This document shows, one piece after another, positions 38,401-45,613 of a stretch of 64,000 nt of DNA. The DNA lies in the NCBI RefSeq assembly GCF_020829645.1, contig NZ_JAIVFS010000006.1, positions 1-64,000 of the forward strand, read 5' to 3'. The translations under genes and the position numbers were made by a program. The notes under the pieces are model-generated. The model saw nothing but the letters and a program-made list of their open reading frames with translations. It was not told the DNA's origin and made no database searches. Every line of letters begins with the position of its first letter. Within the stretch, counting starts at the first letter, position 1. The stretch is from Nostoc mirabile CHAB5784. GTDB lineage: Bacteria; Cyanobacteriota; Cyanobacteriia; Cyanobacteriales; Nostocaceae.

Positions 38401-39555
38401 GGGCTGCGTTAAAATTTGTCTAACAAGTGTTTGAAAAGCTTGAACAATGGTGGAATAAGGAATATCTCGTTTGTACTGATCAAACTTACCAGAGATAAAA
38501 ACCCCACGTTCTTTGACAATGGGCTTGTGAATCTCTTTTACTAAAGAAGATTTACCAACCCCAGCATAACCAGAAACTAAGACGAGTTCTGGTTTCCCTT
38601 GACTAACAACTCGCTCAAATGCTTGTAAAAGCTTGGCAATCTCTGGCTCTCGCCCGTACAATTTTTGAGGAATTTGAAACCGCTCTGAGATATCTTGCTC
38701 ACCCAAAACAAAGGATTGGATTTCTTTGGTTGTCTCCAATTGCTTTAAGCACCGTTCCAGATCAAATTGCAAACCTAAAGCGCTCTGATACCTCTGTTCT
38801 GCAACCTTCGACAGCAATTTGATGATGATATCACAGAGTATTTGGGGAATATCAGAGTTTAACTTTTTCGGGGATGGCGGAGATTTTGCAATATGACAAT
38901 GTATCCACTCTAAGGGATCTTTGCCTTGAAATGGTAGCTGACCTGTCAGCATCTCATAAAAGGTGATTCCCAGAGAATACAAATCGCTGCGATGGTCAAT
39001 TCCTCGATTCATCCGCCCGGTTTGCTCAGGTGAAAGATATGGTAAACTGCCTTCAATTCGACTGGAACTGCTAACTATTTGCTGCTGGTATGGAATAAAG
39101 GTAGCAATTCCAAAATCAGCAATTTTGACCTGATTAGTGTCGAGGTTAATTAAGATATTTTGCGGCTTAATATCTTTGTGGACAATGTGATGAGTGTGAA
39201 TTTGTGCAAGTTTGCTAGTGATTTCAATGGCAATTTTCAGAAACGGAACAGGCTGTTGAAATTGGTCAAGCAACTGGTCAAGCGATCGCGCCTCAAAATC
39301 CTCCATAATTAAATAAGGGATTCCCTGATGCATCTCTAAGGCGTAGGCTTTGACTGCTGCTGTGGTATTTAACCTTTGAGCGATCGCATACTCATGTTTG
39401 ATTTGTTCAACATTATTGGGTGTACACTGTTCTGCACGTAGCCCTTTAATAATTACCGGACACTGATCTTTAACCCTAATTCCACGGTATATGACTGCTT
39501 TTACCCCTGCTTTTAATAAAGTGACAATTTGAAATCCGGGTAATGCAATCATCAT
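32431..39555 (-). CDS. Giant Ser/Thr kinase-ATPase-GAF/PAS-hybrid histidine kinase
   Basis: The 2374 residues comprise a Ser/Thr kinase (about 8-270; Lys37, HKDIKPQN with Asp128, DFG Asp147), an AAA/STAND ATPase (about 300-600; P-loop GYAGVGKS 329-336, FLDDMQW) and a helical TPR-like region (about 700-1290). These are followed by GAF (about 1320-1470), PAS-PAC (about 1500-1620), GAF (about 1640-1800), GAF (about 1830-1985), a histidine kinase (H-box FLAVLSHELRTPLNP near 2010, ATP-binding domain about 2100-2220) and a receiver (about 2250-2372, Asp in LLISDIGMPEMDGY). This matches the HstK-type dual kinases of Nostoc and Anabaena. A palindromic repeat is inserted in frame at residues 577-594. 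The signal and targets are unknown. Confidence 0.93.
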   Translation of the reverse strand: MMIALPGFQIVTLLKAGVKAVIYRGIRVKDQCPVIIKGLRAEQCTPNNVEQIKHEYAIAQRLNTTAAVKAYALEMHQGIPYLIMEDFEARSLDQLLDQFQQPVPFLKIAIEITSKLAQIHTHHIVHKDIKPQNILINLDTNQVKIADFGIATFIPYQQQIVSSSSRIEGSLPYLSPEQTGRMNRGIDHRSDLYSLGITFYEMLTGQLPFQGKDPLEWIHCHIAKSPPSPKKLNSDIPQILCDIIIKLLSKVAEQRYQSALGLQFDLERCLKQLETTKEIQSFVLGEQDISERFQIPQKLYGREPEIAKLLQAFERVVSQGKPELVLVSGYAGVGKSSLVKEIHKPIVKERGVFISGKFDQYKRDIPYSTIVQAFQTLVRQILTQPEDQLATWKKRIQAALGNNGRLIADVIPEVELIVGEQPPIPELGPAESQNRFNLVFQNFISVFAQKEHPLTVFLDDMQWADSATLNLIQTVITGSSIQYLCFILAFRDNEVDVVHPFSLMMEKICQYGARITEILLTPLNLVYVNQLIADTLHSSVEQVEPLAQLIIQKTDGNPFFVNEFLKTLHQENLLNFYPPQSPLDKGGQRGVKGGWQWNLAQIEAQGMTDNIVSLMIGRMQKLPAATQKVLKLASCIGNRFDLEVLAIVGEQSIEETANALVDAILRGLIIPIESDETDQKNYRFYHDRVQQAAYSLIADESKSAVHLTIGRLLLKNASPEQVNDQIFDLVNQLNFAVDLIIEQTEKDELLRLNLIAANKAKASTAYAPAKNFFSVAMNLLAENAWIEQYEETFTLFRELAECEFLTGNLGQAEELFEILFMKAASDVDKSNIYMLQIRLYQVAGRYEEALTLGLEALKLFGVTFPDTNEEVQAAIAIEKNQVLTNLGNRQVSDLINAILIQDQNIKTVISLLTTLGPPTYLGRPDLFPLVVLKAVNYSLKFGNTEDSCFAYSMYAMLLVSIFHDIPTGYAFSEMTIQLNEKLHDLKLRGVVLHIHGSHINVWRNHIATDIPFLERGFIGCVEAGDVTMANYNGYQGSWQIIQLGFPLAETYKSLEKYTAFARQSKHETVYQTIKLQQMLLMNLRGLTHQNLTLSNDEFDESSALSIITDAGFVSGIIFYNIIKLIIFFNYGKYPEAFSSALELSNFPVTTLALPIETDYILYYSVTLTALYPTVSYQEQEQFLPTLKSHQQQLQYWANHCPANFLHKSQLVAAEIARIENRDLEAMRLYEQSIASAREQGFVQYEALANELGAKFYLEREFELIAKTYLQEAKNAYLRWEASAKVKHLEESYPQLLPQQQLVSNGTFFSTGEQLDFLSVVKASQTISSEIVLSRLLKTLMQIVIEQAGAEIGYLLLEYEQNLVIEVEAKFNHQAEKLNVYRPVLEGEISQVIPQSMLNYVQRTQETVILQNATEQNLFSKDEYVIQKQPKSVLCLPIALQSKLLGILYLENNLISTAFTQDKLSVLEILTVQIAISLENARLYQGLENSQAQLNLALKSAQIGVWSWDIANDQFGWDEQIYQLFGLTPETFVGTSEAVLARLHPDDRELLAQSLSRAINEGVEHDSEYRIIRDDGSIRYAACRGKAFFNEAGKATYMSGVVLDITDRKQSEAERIQLIQEQTARQEAEADQQRATFLAQVSATLASSLDYESTLASVANLAVPYFADWCAVDLLQDNQSINRVAVAHRDPEKVKLGWELYQRYPRKLDAPEGVPKVLRTGLAEMVAEISDAALAEAIQDPEHLRILRELGLKSCIILPLMARERIFGAISFVTAESERRYSTADLSLAEDVAHRAAIAIDNARLYQEAQQAQKTAERALERIARLQSITAALSESLTPAQVSEVIVEQSMAALGASSALVALVNENKTELEIVRAVGYKQDLVNTWRNFAIDSPSPLAEAVRTGKPTWAQATENRVARYPHLAEIYAQYEFEAWISIPLMVEGWAVGGITLGFAQPQQLSEEDQAFILAIAQQCAQAIARAHLYEAERTARSAAESANRIKDEFLAVLSHELRTPLNPILGWTKLMRTRKLDQVTSDRALETIERNAKLQTQLIEDLLDVSRILQGKLNLNFDRINLISVIEAAIETVRLSAQAKSIEIQTILESGVEEVLGDANRLQQVFWNILSNAIKFTPTGGEVKIKLQQVSSQVQIYVTDTGKGIAPEFLPYVFDYFRQADGATTRKFGGLGLGLAIVRHLVELHGGTVQAQSLGEEQGATFTVKIPCLQDESKKIKDAKDNSSLVEDQSLPLSGLEILVVDDDTDMREFLPFMLEQYGATVTVVASAIEALTALSQSQPNLLISDIGMPEMDGYMLMRQVRSLQPEQGGTIPAIALTAYAGEVDYQQAIAAGFQQHISKPVDPEELVKAIALLDLLQK
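37780..37830. repeat. In-frame palindromic repeat inside the kinase gene
   Basis: TTTTACCCCCC... and ...GGGGGGTAAAA enclose a nearly perfect C-rich/G-rich foldback. In the gene it is read as YPPQSPLDKGGQRGVKGG. Similar foldbacks are seen only in non-coding repeats elsewhere (about 28657-28730, 32277-32390). Confidence 0.9.
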
Positions 39556-39738
39556 GCCAAATACTCCAGCCGTGCTTCTTTAAATATAGTTCGAGCTTAA
39601 TTGTATTTTAGATACATTTCCTTGGGCAGATGAAATTTAGATGATATTAAGTTGGGATAATTTACGTTCTGCTAACTCCCAAACGAAAAATAAGCTAAAA
39701 TTCAAGCAGAGTAAGCATTTCCCGCTCAGAAACTCCCC
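39556..39738. promoter_or_regulatory. Divergent promoter region, kinase / ccdA
   Basis: This 183-bp AT-rich gap separates the divergent kinase and ccdA genes and must hold both promoters. No specific box could be assigned. Confidence 0.4.
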
Positions 39739-40479
39739 ATGCTTGATAACCTGCAAACCCAAATTTACCAACTAGAACAATTTGCCAACAGCCTCGTTTC
39801 TAACCAATTGACACACCTTAGCGTGATGAGTGTTGGTATCATCTTTGCTGCTGGCTTGCTTACCAGTCTTACACCCTGTATGCTTTCTATGCTGCCAATT
39901 ACCATTGGTTACATTGGCGGTTACGAAGCTAAAAGCCGCCTCCAAGCAGCTGCCCAATCAACTTGGTTTGCTTTAGGATTAGCAACTACATTAGCAGGGC
40001 TAGGTATTATAGCAGGTTTAGTAGGAAAAGTCTACGGTCAAGTGGGAATTGGTTTGCCGATTATCGTCAGCATTATCGCCATTCTCATGGGGCTGAACTT
40101 ATTAGAAGCACTACCTCTGCAATTTCCATCCTTGGGCGAAACGAATTGGATTTCGCCAGATTTACCAGCAGGATTGCGTTCCTATTTGTTGGGGCTGACT
40201 TTCGGCTTAGTCGCATCCCCTTGTAGCACACCTGTTTTAGCTAGTTTGTTGGGTTGGATTGCCAATACACAAGACTTAATTTTAGGGGCTGTTTTGCTAC
40301 TTTCTTACACAGCCGGTTATGTAGCACCATTGATTTTGGCGGGTACTTTTACAGCTTCAATTAAAAAGTTACTAGAATTGCGTCGCTGGTCTGGTTGGAT
40401 TAACCCAGTTAGTGGGGCGCTGTTGGTAGGATTCGGTGTATTTTCCTTAATTTCTCGAATTCCCCTTGGCAGTTTTTAA
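39739..40479 (+). CDS. ccdA: Cytochrome c biogenesis protein CcdA
   Basis: This 246-residue membrane protein has six hydrophobic segments. The two conserved redox Cys are in LTSLTPCMLSMLPITIGYIGGY (first helix, about residue 47) and FGLVASPCSTPVLASLLGW (fourth helix, about residue 158), each followed by Pro/Ser/Thr as in the CcdA family. It carries electrons across the thylakoid or plasma membrane to reduce apocytochrome c haem-site cysteines in system II. ccs1 follows after 30 bp in the same direction, so an operon is likely. Confidence 0.95.
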   Translation: MLDNLQTQIYQLEQFANSLVSNQLTHLSVMSVGIIFAAGLLTSLTPCMLSMLPITIGYIGGYEAKSRLQAAAQSTWFALGLATTLAGLGIIAGLVGKVYGQVGIGLPIIVSIIAILMGLNLLEALPLQFPSLGETNWISPDLPAGLRSYLLGLTFGLVASPCSTPVLASLLGWIANTQDLILGAVLLLSYTAGYVAPLILAGTFTASIKKLLELRRWSGWINPVSGALLVGFGVFSLISRIPLGSF

Positions 40480-40509
40480 TATCAATACCTTTGTTATATT
40501 TTACACATA

Positions 40510-41907
40510 ATGACTTTAGAAGATTCGGCGGACAAAGAATTAAAATGGTGGGCAGTACCTGGGCAGTTCTTACGGCAAGAGCTTTTGCCAGTACTGACTA
40601 ATTTACGATTAGCGATCGCACTACTGCTATTGATTGCAATCTTTAGCTCAACCGGTACTATAATTGAGCAAGGTCAATCACCCGCATTTTACCAAGCCAA
40701 CTATCCAGAACATCCAGCTTTATTTGGTTTCTTAACTTGGAAGGTAATTCAGGTAGTTGGGTTAGACCATGTATATCGTACTTGGTGGTTTTTAGCATTA
40801 CTCATTTTATTTGGCACTAGCTTAACTGCTTGTTCATTTACCCGACAGTTACCAGCCTTAAAAGCTGCCCAACGCTGGAAATATTACGACGAACCACGAC
40901 AATTTCAAAAATTAGCTTTAAGTGCAGAACTAGATACTGGTTCCCTCGATTCTCTCAGCCAAATATTACAGAAACGCCGCTATAAAATTTATCAAGATCA
41001 AGAAAAAGAAAATCTCCTCTACGCCCGCAAAGGAATAGTCGGACGCATCGGCCCAATTATCGTTCATATTGGCATCGTCGCTATTCTGATCGGGGGAATT
41101 TGGGGGGCGATGACTGGTTTTTTGGCTCAGGAAATGGTTGCTAGTGGCGATACATTTCAAGTGACAAATATTGTCGATGCTGGGCCTTTAGCCGCCCAAA
41201 TCCCGAAAGATTGGTCTGTGCGCGTTAATCGTTTTTGGATTGACTACACACCATCTGGCGGCATTGATCAATTTTATTCGGATATGTCTGTCTTGAATAA
41301 TCAGGGAGAGGAAGTTGACCACAAGAAGATTTTTGTCAACGAGCCTCTGCGCTATCATGGCATAACTTTCTATCAAACTGATTGGGGAATTGCGGGTGTT
41401 CGCGTCCAATTTAACAACAGTCCGATTTTTCAGCTACCAATGGCGCAATTGAACACCAATGGACAAGGGCGCATTTGGGGAACATGGGTTCCTACAAAGC
41501 CGGATTTGAGTGAGGGTGTCTCTTTGCTAGCCAAAGACTTGCAAGGGATGGTATTAATTTATGATGCCACTGGCAAACTCGTTGATACTGTCCGCGCTGG
41601 GATGTTCACCGAAATTAATGGCGTGAAGCTGAAAATTCTGGATGTCATTGGTAGCACTGGCTTACAAATTAAAGCCGATCCAGGTATACCAATTGTTTAT
41701 TCAGGGTTTGGCTTGCTAATGCTGGGTGTGGTGATGAGTTACTTTTCTCATTCACAAATATGGGCATTACAAAAAGGCGATCGCTTGTACGTTGGTGGCA
41801 AAACTAATCGCGCCCAAGTTGCTTTTGAACAAGAGGTTTTAGAGATTTTAGATTGGCTGAGTTCACACCCAAAAGGTGAGGAGAAAGAGACGGCGATTGA
41901 AGTTTAA
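40510..41907 (+). CDS. ccs1: Cytochrome c biogenesis protein Ccs1/CcsB (ResB family)
   Basis: The 465 residues have three N-terminal membrane helices ([23 protein letters not shown] about 30-52; [19 protein letters not shown] about 92-110; [21 protein letters not shown] about 175-197), a large lumenal domain (about 200-385) and a final helix ([25 protein letters not shown]). The lumenal segment [19 protein letters not shown] is a ResB signature. With CcsA it ligates haem to c-type cytochromes (cytochrome f, c6, c550). Its place directly after ccdA supports the call. Confidence 0.95.
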   Translation: MTLEDSADKELKWWAVPGQFLRQELLPVLTNLRLAIALLLLIAIFSSTGTIIEQGQSPAFYQANYPEHPALFGFLTWKVIQVVGLDHVYRTWWFLALLILFGTSLTACSFTRQLPALKAAQRWKYYDEPRQFQKLALSAELDTGSLDSLSQILQKRRYKIYQDQEKENLLYARKGIVGRIGPIIVHIGIVAILIGGIWGAMTGFLAQEMVASGDTFQVTNIVDAGPLAAQIPKDWSVRVNRFWIDYTPSGGIDQFYSDMSVLNNQGEEVDHKKIFVNEPLRYHGITFYQTDWGIAGVRVQFNNSPIFQLPMAQLNTNGQGRIWGTWVPTKPDLSEGVSLLAKDLQGMVLIYDATGKLVDTVRAGMFTEINGVKLKILDVIGSTGLQIKADPGIPIVYSGFGLLMLGVVMSYFSHSQIWALQKGDRLYVGGKTNRAQVAFEQEVLEILDWLSSHPKGEEKETAIEV

Positions 41908-42100
41908 ACGCAAAGGAAATCGCAGAAGAACGCAGAGAATTACTTTGCGTTACTTTGCGTTCACCTCTGCGCCCCTACCCTGCGGGAAGGCGTTCGCGTA
42001 GCGTCTCGTAGAGAAGCGCCTATGCATTTCAAACTTATTTAAAATTAATTACGCCTACACCACAACAGATTGGAAAATTATTAGAGGTATTTATTAAACA

Positions 42101-43198
42101 TTGGAACAAAAGATTTCTATATCTGCTCAACTTCAATCCAAGGGACACGTTTACCTTCTACCGTTAATCGCTATCTTGTTGAATATTGCTTCTTGTACTG
42201 CCAATAATCGAAACATCAACCGTGTTTCCCTCGTTGGTGCTGGAGCAAGTTTTCCTGCACCTTTGTACGAACGCTGGCTTTCAGATTACAACCAGCAAAA
42301 TCCCAATGTGGAAATTAACTATCAAGCTATAGGAAGCAGTGCTGGGGTGCAACAACTCATTGAAGGTACTGTGGACTTTGCAGCTAGTGATGTGGGAATT
42401 ACAAATGAACAAGCAGCTAAGATAAAACGGGGAGCGATCGCTTTACCCATGACTGCTGGTTCTATTGTGCTGGCTTATAATATCACACCAGTTGCACACC
42501 AGTCGCCTCAAGTCAATCTGCCAACTGGTTTAAAGCTATCACGCCAAGTCTACGTAGATATCTTTCTCGGAAAAATTACGAATTGGAATCATCCGAGAAT
42601 AGCTGTAGCTAATCCAGGGGTAGACTTGCCCAATCTACCGATTCAGGTTGTACACCGAACTGATGGTAGTGGGACTACAAGCGTATTGACGCAACATCTA
42701 AGTGCGATAAGTCCAGAATGGAAAAGCAAAGTTGCAGCCGGTAAATCTGTAGCATGGCCAGTAGGAATTGGTGGAAAGGGTAACGAAGGTGTTACCGCCT
42801 TAATTCAACAGATTCCAGGAGCTATTGGCTATGTAGAATACGTGTACGCCAAACAAAATAAACTCCCTGTGGCTGCTTTAGAAAATAAATCTGGTAATTA
42901 TATTATACCAACACCAAAATCTGTAGCACAAACTTTAGAAGCAGTGAAATTACCAGATGATAACTTGATTGCTTTTATCACCGATCCTACAGGTGCCCAG
43001 TCTTATCCCATCGTCACTTACAGCTGGCTTTTAACTTATCACCAATATCCAAACCGAGCCAAAGCTCAAGCGCTGAAAAACTTTATTGATTGGGCTGTGA
43101 TTGACGGGCAAAAATCCAGTTTGGAACTCGGATATATTCCTTTGTCTAAAAAAGTTGTGGTTCAAGTGCAATCTGCTGCAAAGAAAATTGGAGAATAA
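42101..43198 (+). CDS. pstS: Phosphate-binding lipoprotein PstS
   Basis: The 365 residues (TTG start) have a signal peptide with a lipobox-like IASC (Cys at about 28) and then the PstS family body: VGAGASFPAPLYERWLSDY, IGSSAGVQQLIEGTVDFAASDVGIT, VHRTDGSGTTSVLTQHLS (phosphate-binding Ser/Gly) and GYVEYVYA. It binds phosphate in the periplasm for the PstCAB transporter. No pstC, pstA or pstB follows, so it is an orphan copy. A typical cyanobacterial Pho box was not recognised in the 190 bp upstream. A MITE begins 2 bp after the stop. Confidence 0.92.
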   Translation: MEQKISISAQLQSKGHVYLLPLIAILLNIASCTANNRNINRVSLVGAGASFPAPLYERWLSDYNQQNPNVEINYQAIGSSAGVQQLIEGTVDFAASDVGITNEQAAKIKRGAIALPMTAGSIVLAYNITPVAHQSPQVNLPTGLKLSRQVYVDIFLGKITNWNHPRIAVANPGVDLPNLPIQVVHRTDGSGTTSVLTQHLSAISPEWKSKVAAGKSVAWPVGIGGKGNEGVTALIQQIPGAIGYVEYVYAKQNKLPVAALENKSGNYIIPTPKSVAQTLEAVKLPDDNLIAFITDPTGAQSYPIVTYSWLLTYHQYPNRAKAQALKNFIDWAVIDGQKSSLELGYIPLSKKVVVQVQSAAKKIGE

Positions 43199-43618
43199 CT
43201 AGTAGTCTGTCAAGTCAACAACGCTTAGTAAACCAAATTTTAGAATCTTTCTCTCTTTCTCTCTGCGTTCTCTGTGCCTCTGCGGTTCGTTCTCTTATCC
43301 CTCAAATTTAATGAGACAGACTACTACTTTTTAGTTTACAGTAGGCGATCGCGTTATTTGATCAACCTGAGTAAAAAGTCCTGATTTTATGAAAAAAGCT
43401 TCATGTTCAAAACCTCGTCCGCAAGTGGCGCGAAAAAGTCCTTATATCTCAAGGTAGCTAAAAATCCCAACCCGCAAGTGGCGTGGCTTAATTAAATTAC
43501 AAATTACGTTAGCGTAGCGGTAGCGAGGAACGAGCGTCATTACGAATTACGAATTATTTTTATTCGCCTAGTGTCTCGTAGAGAGGACTAAAGTCCTCAC
43601 TACAAGCCAAAATTTCCA
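43199..43618. other. Repeat-filled intergenic region
   Basis: A MITE lies at 43200-43326, with TAGTAGTCTGTC and GACAGACTACTA ends. CCGCAAGTGGCG appears twice (about 43420 and 43471), followed by an interspersed repeat (GTTAGCGTAGCGG) and CGAATTA heptamers. No gene is seen. Confidence 0.6.
43200..43326. mobile_element. MITE with TAGTAGTCTGTC ends
   Basis: Perfect 12-bp inverted ends enclose 127 bp with the TCTCTGCGTTCTCTGTGCCT motif that recurs at 6615 and 47300. It directly abuts the pstS stop codon. Confidence 0.65.
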
Positions 43619-44038
43619 TTATGGGTGCTTATGATGACGCACTTCAACCACGGTATGTACATTACCGCGAGGCGTGAAATCTGCTTTTACAGTAGCTTCC
43701 AACGGATCGCAAGCAGCTACAAAATCATCCAAAATTTGATTGGCAGATTCTTCGTGGGAAATGTAGCGATCGCGGTAACTGTTAATGTAAAGCTTAAGCG
43801 CCTTCAATTCCACTACCCGTTCATCAGGTATATATGTAACGTAAATTGTCGCAAAGTCAGGATAACCGGAAAATGGACATTTACAAGTAAATTCCGGCAA
43901 AGTAATGTTAATGTCATATCGCCTTCCCACACGCGGATTCGGAAAGGTAATTAGTTTACCTTCCGCAATATCGCGTTCGCCATACTTCATTTCTTGGCTT
44001 GCCTGGGTTACACTTTCAGGTAATTTTTCAGTTGTCAT
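43619..44038 (-). CDS. queF: NADPH-dependent preQ0 reductase QueF
   Basis: This 139-residue protein has the short unimodular QueF form. The substrate-binding Cys is in FTCKCPFSGYPDFATI (about residue 55), and the QueF motif is ELKALKLYINSYRDRYISHE (about 77-96). It reduces 7-cyano-7-deazaguanine to preQ1 in queuosine tRNA modification. The ATG at 44038 is embedded in a run of GTCATTT heptamers, leaving no normal ribosome-binding site. Confidence 0.96.
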   Translation of the reverse strand: MTTEKLPESVTQASQEMKYGERDIAEGKLITFPNPRVGRRYDINITLPEFTCKCPFSGYPDFATIYVTYIPDERVVELKALKLYINSYRDRYISHEESANQILDDFVAACDPLEATVKADFTPRGNVHTVVEVRHHKHP

Positions 44039-44096
44039 TTGTCATTTGTCATTTGTCATTTGTCATTTGTCATTTGTCATTTGTCATTTGTTATTT
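44034..44096. repeat. Heptamer array (GTCATTT)8-9 over the queF start
   Basis: Eight perfect units and one GTTATTT. On the queF strand each unit reads AAATGAC and supplies an ATG, successive ones in successive frames. The last unit contains the queF start codon. Confidence 0.95.
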
Positions 44097-44138
44097 TACT
44101 TATCTTTACGTCCTTTTAGTAATTTTATTCCTTACTCC

Positions 44139-44193
44139 TGTACAGACGCGATTAATCGCGTCTCCTGTACAGACGCGATTAATCGCGTCTGTA
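44139..44193. repeat. Tandem pair of a 20-bp perfect palindrome
   Basis: CTGTACAGACGCGATTAATC continues as GCGTCT, and the whole unit is repeated directly, so AGACGCGATTAATCGCGTCT stands twice. It lies between two genes of the same strand and could fold into one large cruciform or two hairpins. Confidence 0.85.
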
Positions 44194-44208
44194 CTCCCCA
44201 CTCCTAAT

Positions 44209-44607
44209 TCAATACTCTTCCTTTTCCCAGTCTGGACAATTCTCATCTTCACAACCGTGGGGATGCATGGCACAAACTAACAAATTACCACTATAAACTT
44301 GACCGTGGTAGTGAGTACAACCTATACAGGCAGGATTTTTTTCGGCTGTGGGTTCAACTGAATAAGGAAAACCTGGATCTATATCTGTTACAATGTCCTC
44401 CAGTTCCCAGTAAGCTTCAAACATTGGTTCAGTCAAATCCTGTAAATACTGATCGACTTCAATGGCAATGTTAGGGACTTGCTCGGTGATTTCTTCCGTT
44501 AGCTCAAAAAAAGCGTCTACCATTTCACTCATTCCCAGGAAGAAACGCTCTACTTCATCAGCCACTGTTTCGACGATCTCTACTAAATCTTTTTGCCACT
44601 GTTCCAT
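44209..44607 (-). CDS. Acidic helical protein with C-terminal Cys/His cluster
   Basis: A 132-residue protein beginning MEQWQKDLVEIVETVADEVE. The upstream in-frame start adds unlikely residues. The N-terminal 80 residues are strongly acidic and predicted as two or three amphipathic helices. The C-terminal 40 carry CIGCTHYHG, then CAMHPHGCEDENCPDWE. The five Cys and four His could bind zinc or an Fe-S centre. I do not recognise an assigned function, though the pattern looks conserved. Its neighbours are queF (downstream) and the phasin-like gene (upstream), with gaps too large for a tight operon. Confidence 0.75.
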   Translation of the reverse strand: MEQWQKDLVEIVETVADEVERFFLGMSEMVDAFFELTEEITEQVPNIAIEVDQYLQDLTEPMFEAYWELEDIVTDIDPGFPYSVEPTAEKNPACIGCTHYHGQVYSGNLLVCAMHPHGCEDENCPDWEKEEY

Positions 44608-44763
44608 AAACTTGACACCTTTGCAGGCTATAAACAGGACGCTTTGTGTTATCTGGCTTAAAGGACTAGAGTACACACTAAGCAATGTATCTTATCAAGT
44701 TTCTATCTGAAGTGCCATGTCAAACTGCCACTTCTTACTGATATTTCGATCAAATAATGCTTT

Positions 44764-45150
44764 TTATTGATCGCGTTGCAATCGTTTTAACTCGTTTTGC
44801 AGGTCTAGCACTTCTTGGCGTAATTTTTCCGTGTTCTCATCATTTGATCCCTCTTTTACCGTTACTTCTTCATCTTCCTCTAAAATTTCAATACGCCGAG
44901 GTTCAGAAGTAGGTGTTTTTTCAGAGGTTTCACCAGATGCTTGGGGCTGTTGGGCTTGCTTCATCATCTCTTCAACGAAGCGGCGGGCTTCTTCTGTGTT
45001 CATTTCGCCCTTTGCCACCATTTCATCTGCCAGTTTTTGGACTTGCGATCGCACTTCGGCTAATTTTCCCCCTGCTTTCTCACCCGCGTAAGAAGCTAAT
45101 CCAACACCGAGGTAAAAAGCTTTTTGAACAATATCTCCAAAACCAGCCAT
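44764..45150 (-). CDS. Phasin-like helical protein
   Basis: A 128-residue protein. Residues 1-65 (GDIVQKAFYLGVGLASYAGEKAGGKLAEVRSQVQKLADEMVAKGEMNTEEARRFVEEM) match the phasin-like/PHA-granule-associated pattern. A Pro/Thr/Glu-rich hinge and a C-terminal coiled coil (LRQEVLDLQNELKRLQRDQ) follow. Such proteins bind granule surfaces or other proteins. PHA synthesis genes are not in the window, so the target is open. AGGAG lies about 10 nt upstream, just after the 3' end of the SRP RNA. Confidence 0.7.
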   Translation of the reverse strand: MAGFGDIVQKAFYLGVGLASYAGEKAGGKLAEVRSQVQKLADEMVAKGEMNTEEARRFVEEMMKQAQQPQASGETSEKTPTSEPRRIEILEEDEEVTVKEGSNDENTEKLRQEVLDLQNELKRLQRDQ

Positions 45151-45174
45151 TGTCCCTGATCGCTCCTACAAATA

Positions 45175-45275
45175 GGGCGACCCGGAGACTACGCCTACCA
45201 CAAGCCTCCCGTGTTGCTGCTACCTTCCGGTTCTGACAAGATTTGGGTGTTGCGATCGCATAGATCCAGGTCTTC
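45175..45275 (-). ncRNA. ffs: Signal recognition particle RNA (4.5S/scRNA)
   Basis: The bottom strand carries the universal SRP domain IV core: TGTCAGAACCGGAAGGTAGC followed by AGCAACACGGGAGGC. It is closed by long-range pairs GACCTGG with CCGGGTC and CTATGC with GCGTAG. Size (about 100 nt) and layout fit the small bacterial form without an Alu domain. The exact ends are estimated. It pairs with Ffh to target membrane and secreted proteins. Confidence 0.87.
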
Positions 45276-45310
45276 TAAAAGCATAACATTAAAAGTCAGT
45301 AATGTGTGTG

Positions 45311-45577
45311 TTATTCCATAACAATCCGCCATTCATAAAGCTGATAGTTGACGCAGCCGTGTTTCACCAATGGGTCATCAGCGACAATCGCTTCTGCTTC
45401 CTCCTTTGAGGCTGCCTCAAACAGCAACATCCCGCCTCTTTGCTCTGCCCAATAGCCTGTTCGCGCTTTATGTCCTTTAGCAATCAAGTCTTGAATGTAG
45501 GCTTTGTGGGCAGGTACATATTGGTCAAAGGTAGGTTTATCGACTTTGCCATCTTCAATCTTTACAAACCACGGCAT
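45311..45577 (-). CDS. YCII-related domain protein
   Basis: An 88-residue protein from MPWFVKIEDGK; a start at 45607 would add ten residues but lacks spacing from its AGG. The YciI-like ferredoxin-fold pattern is complete: VPAHKAYIQDLIAKGHKARTGY with the conserved His, then GGMLLFEAASKEEAEAIVADDPLV. The His/Asp pair suggests a small enzyme or binding protein of unknown substrate. It follows the sugar-dehydrogenase-like gene by about 36 bp on the same strand, so the two are probably co-transcribed. Confidence 0.82.
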   Translation of the reverse strand: MPWFVKIEDGKVDKPTFDQYVPAHKAYIQDLIAKGHKARTGYWAEQRGGMLLFEAASKEEAEAIVADDPLVKHGCVNYQLYEWRIVME

Positions 45578-45613
45578 TTGCTTCTTAACTCCAGTTGCAA
45601 CAGACATCCTGAT

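Noticed and set aside
43905..44280. Frames of about 93 to 100 codons over the heptamer array
   Set aside because: A 7-bp repeat without stops keeps frames open. The peptides are repetitive (SFVICHL) and overlap queF.
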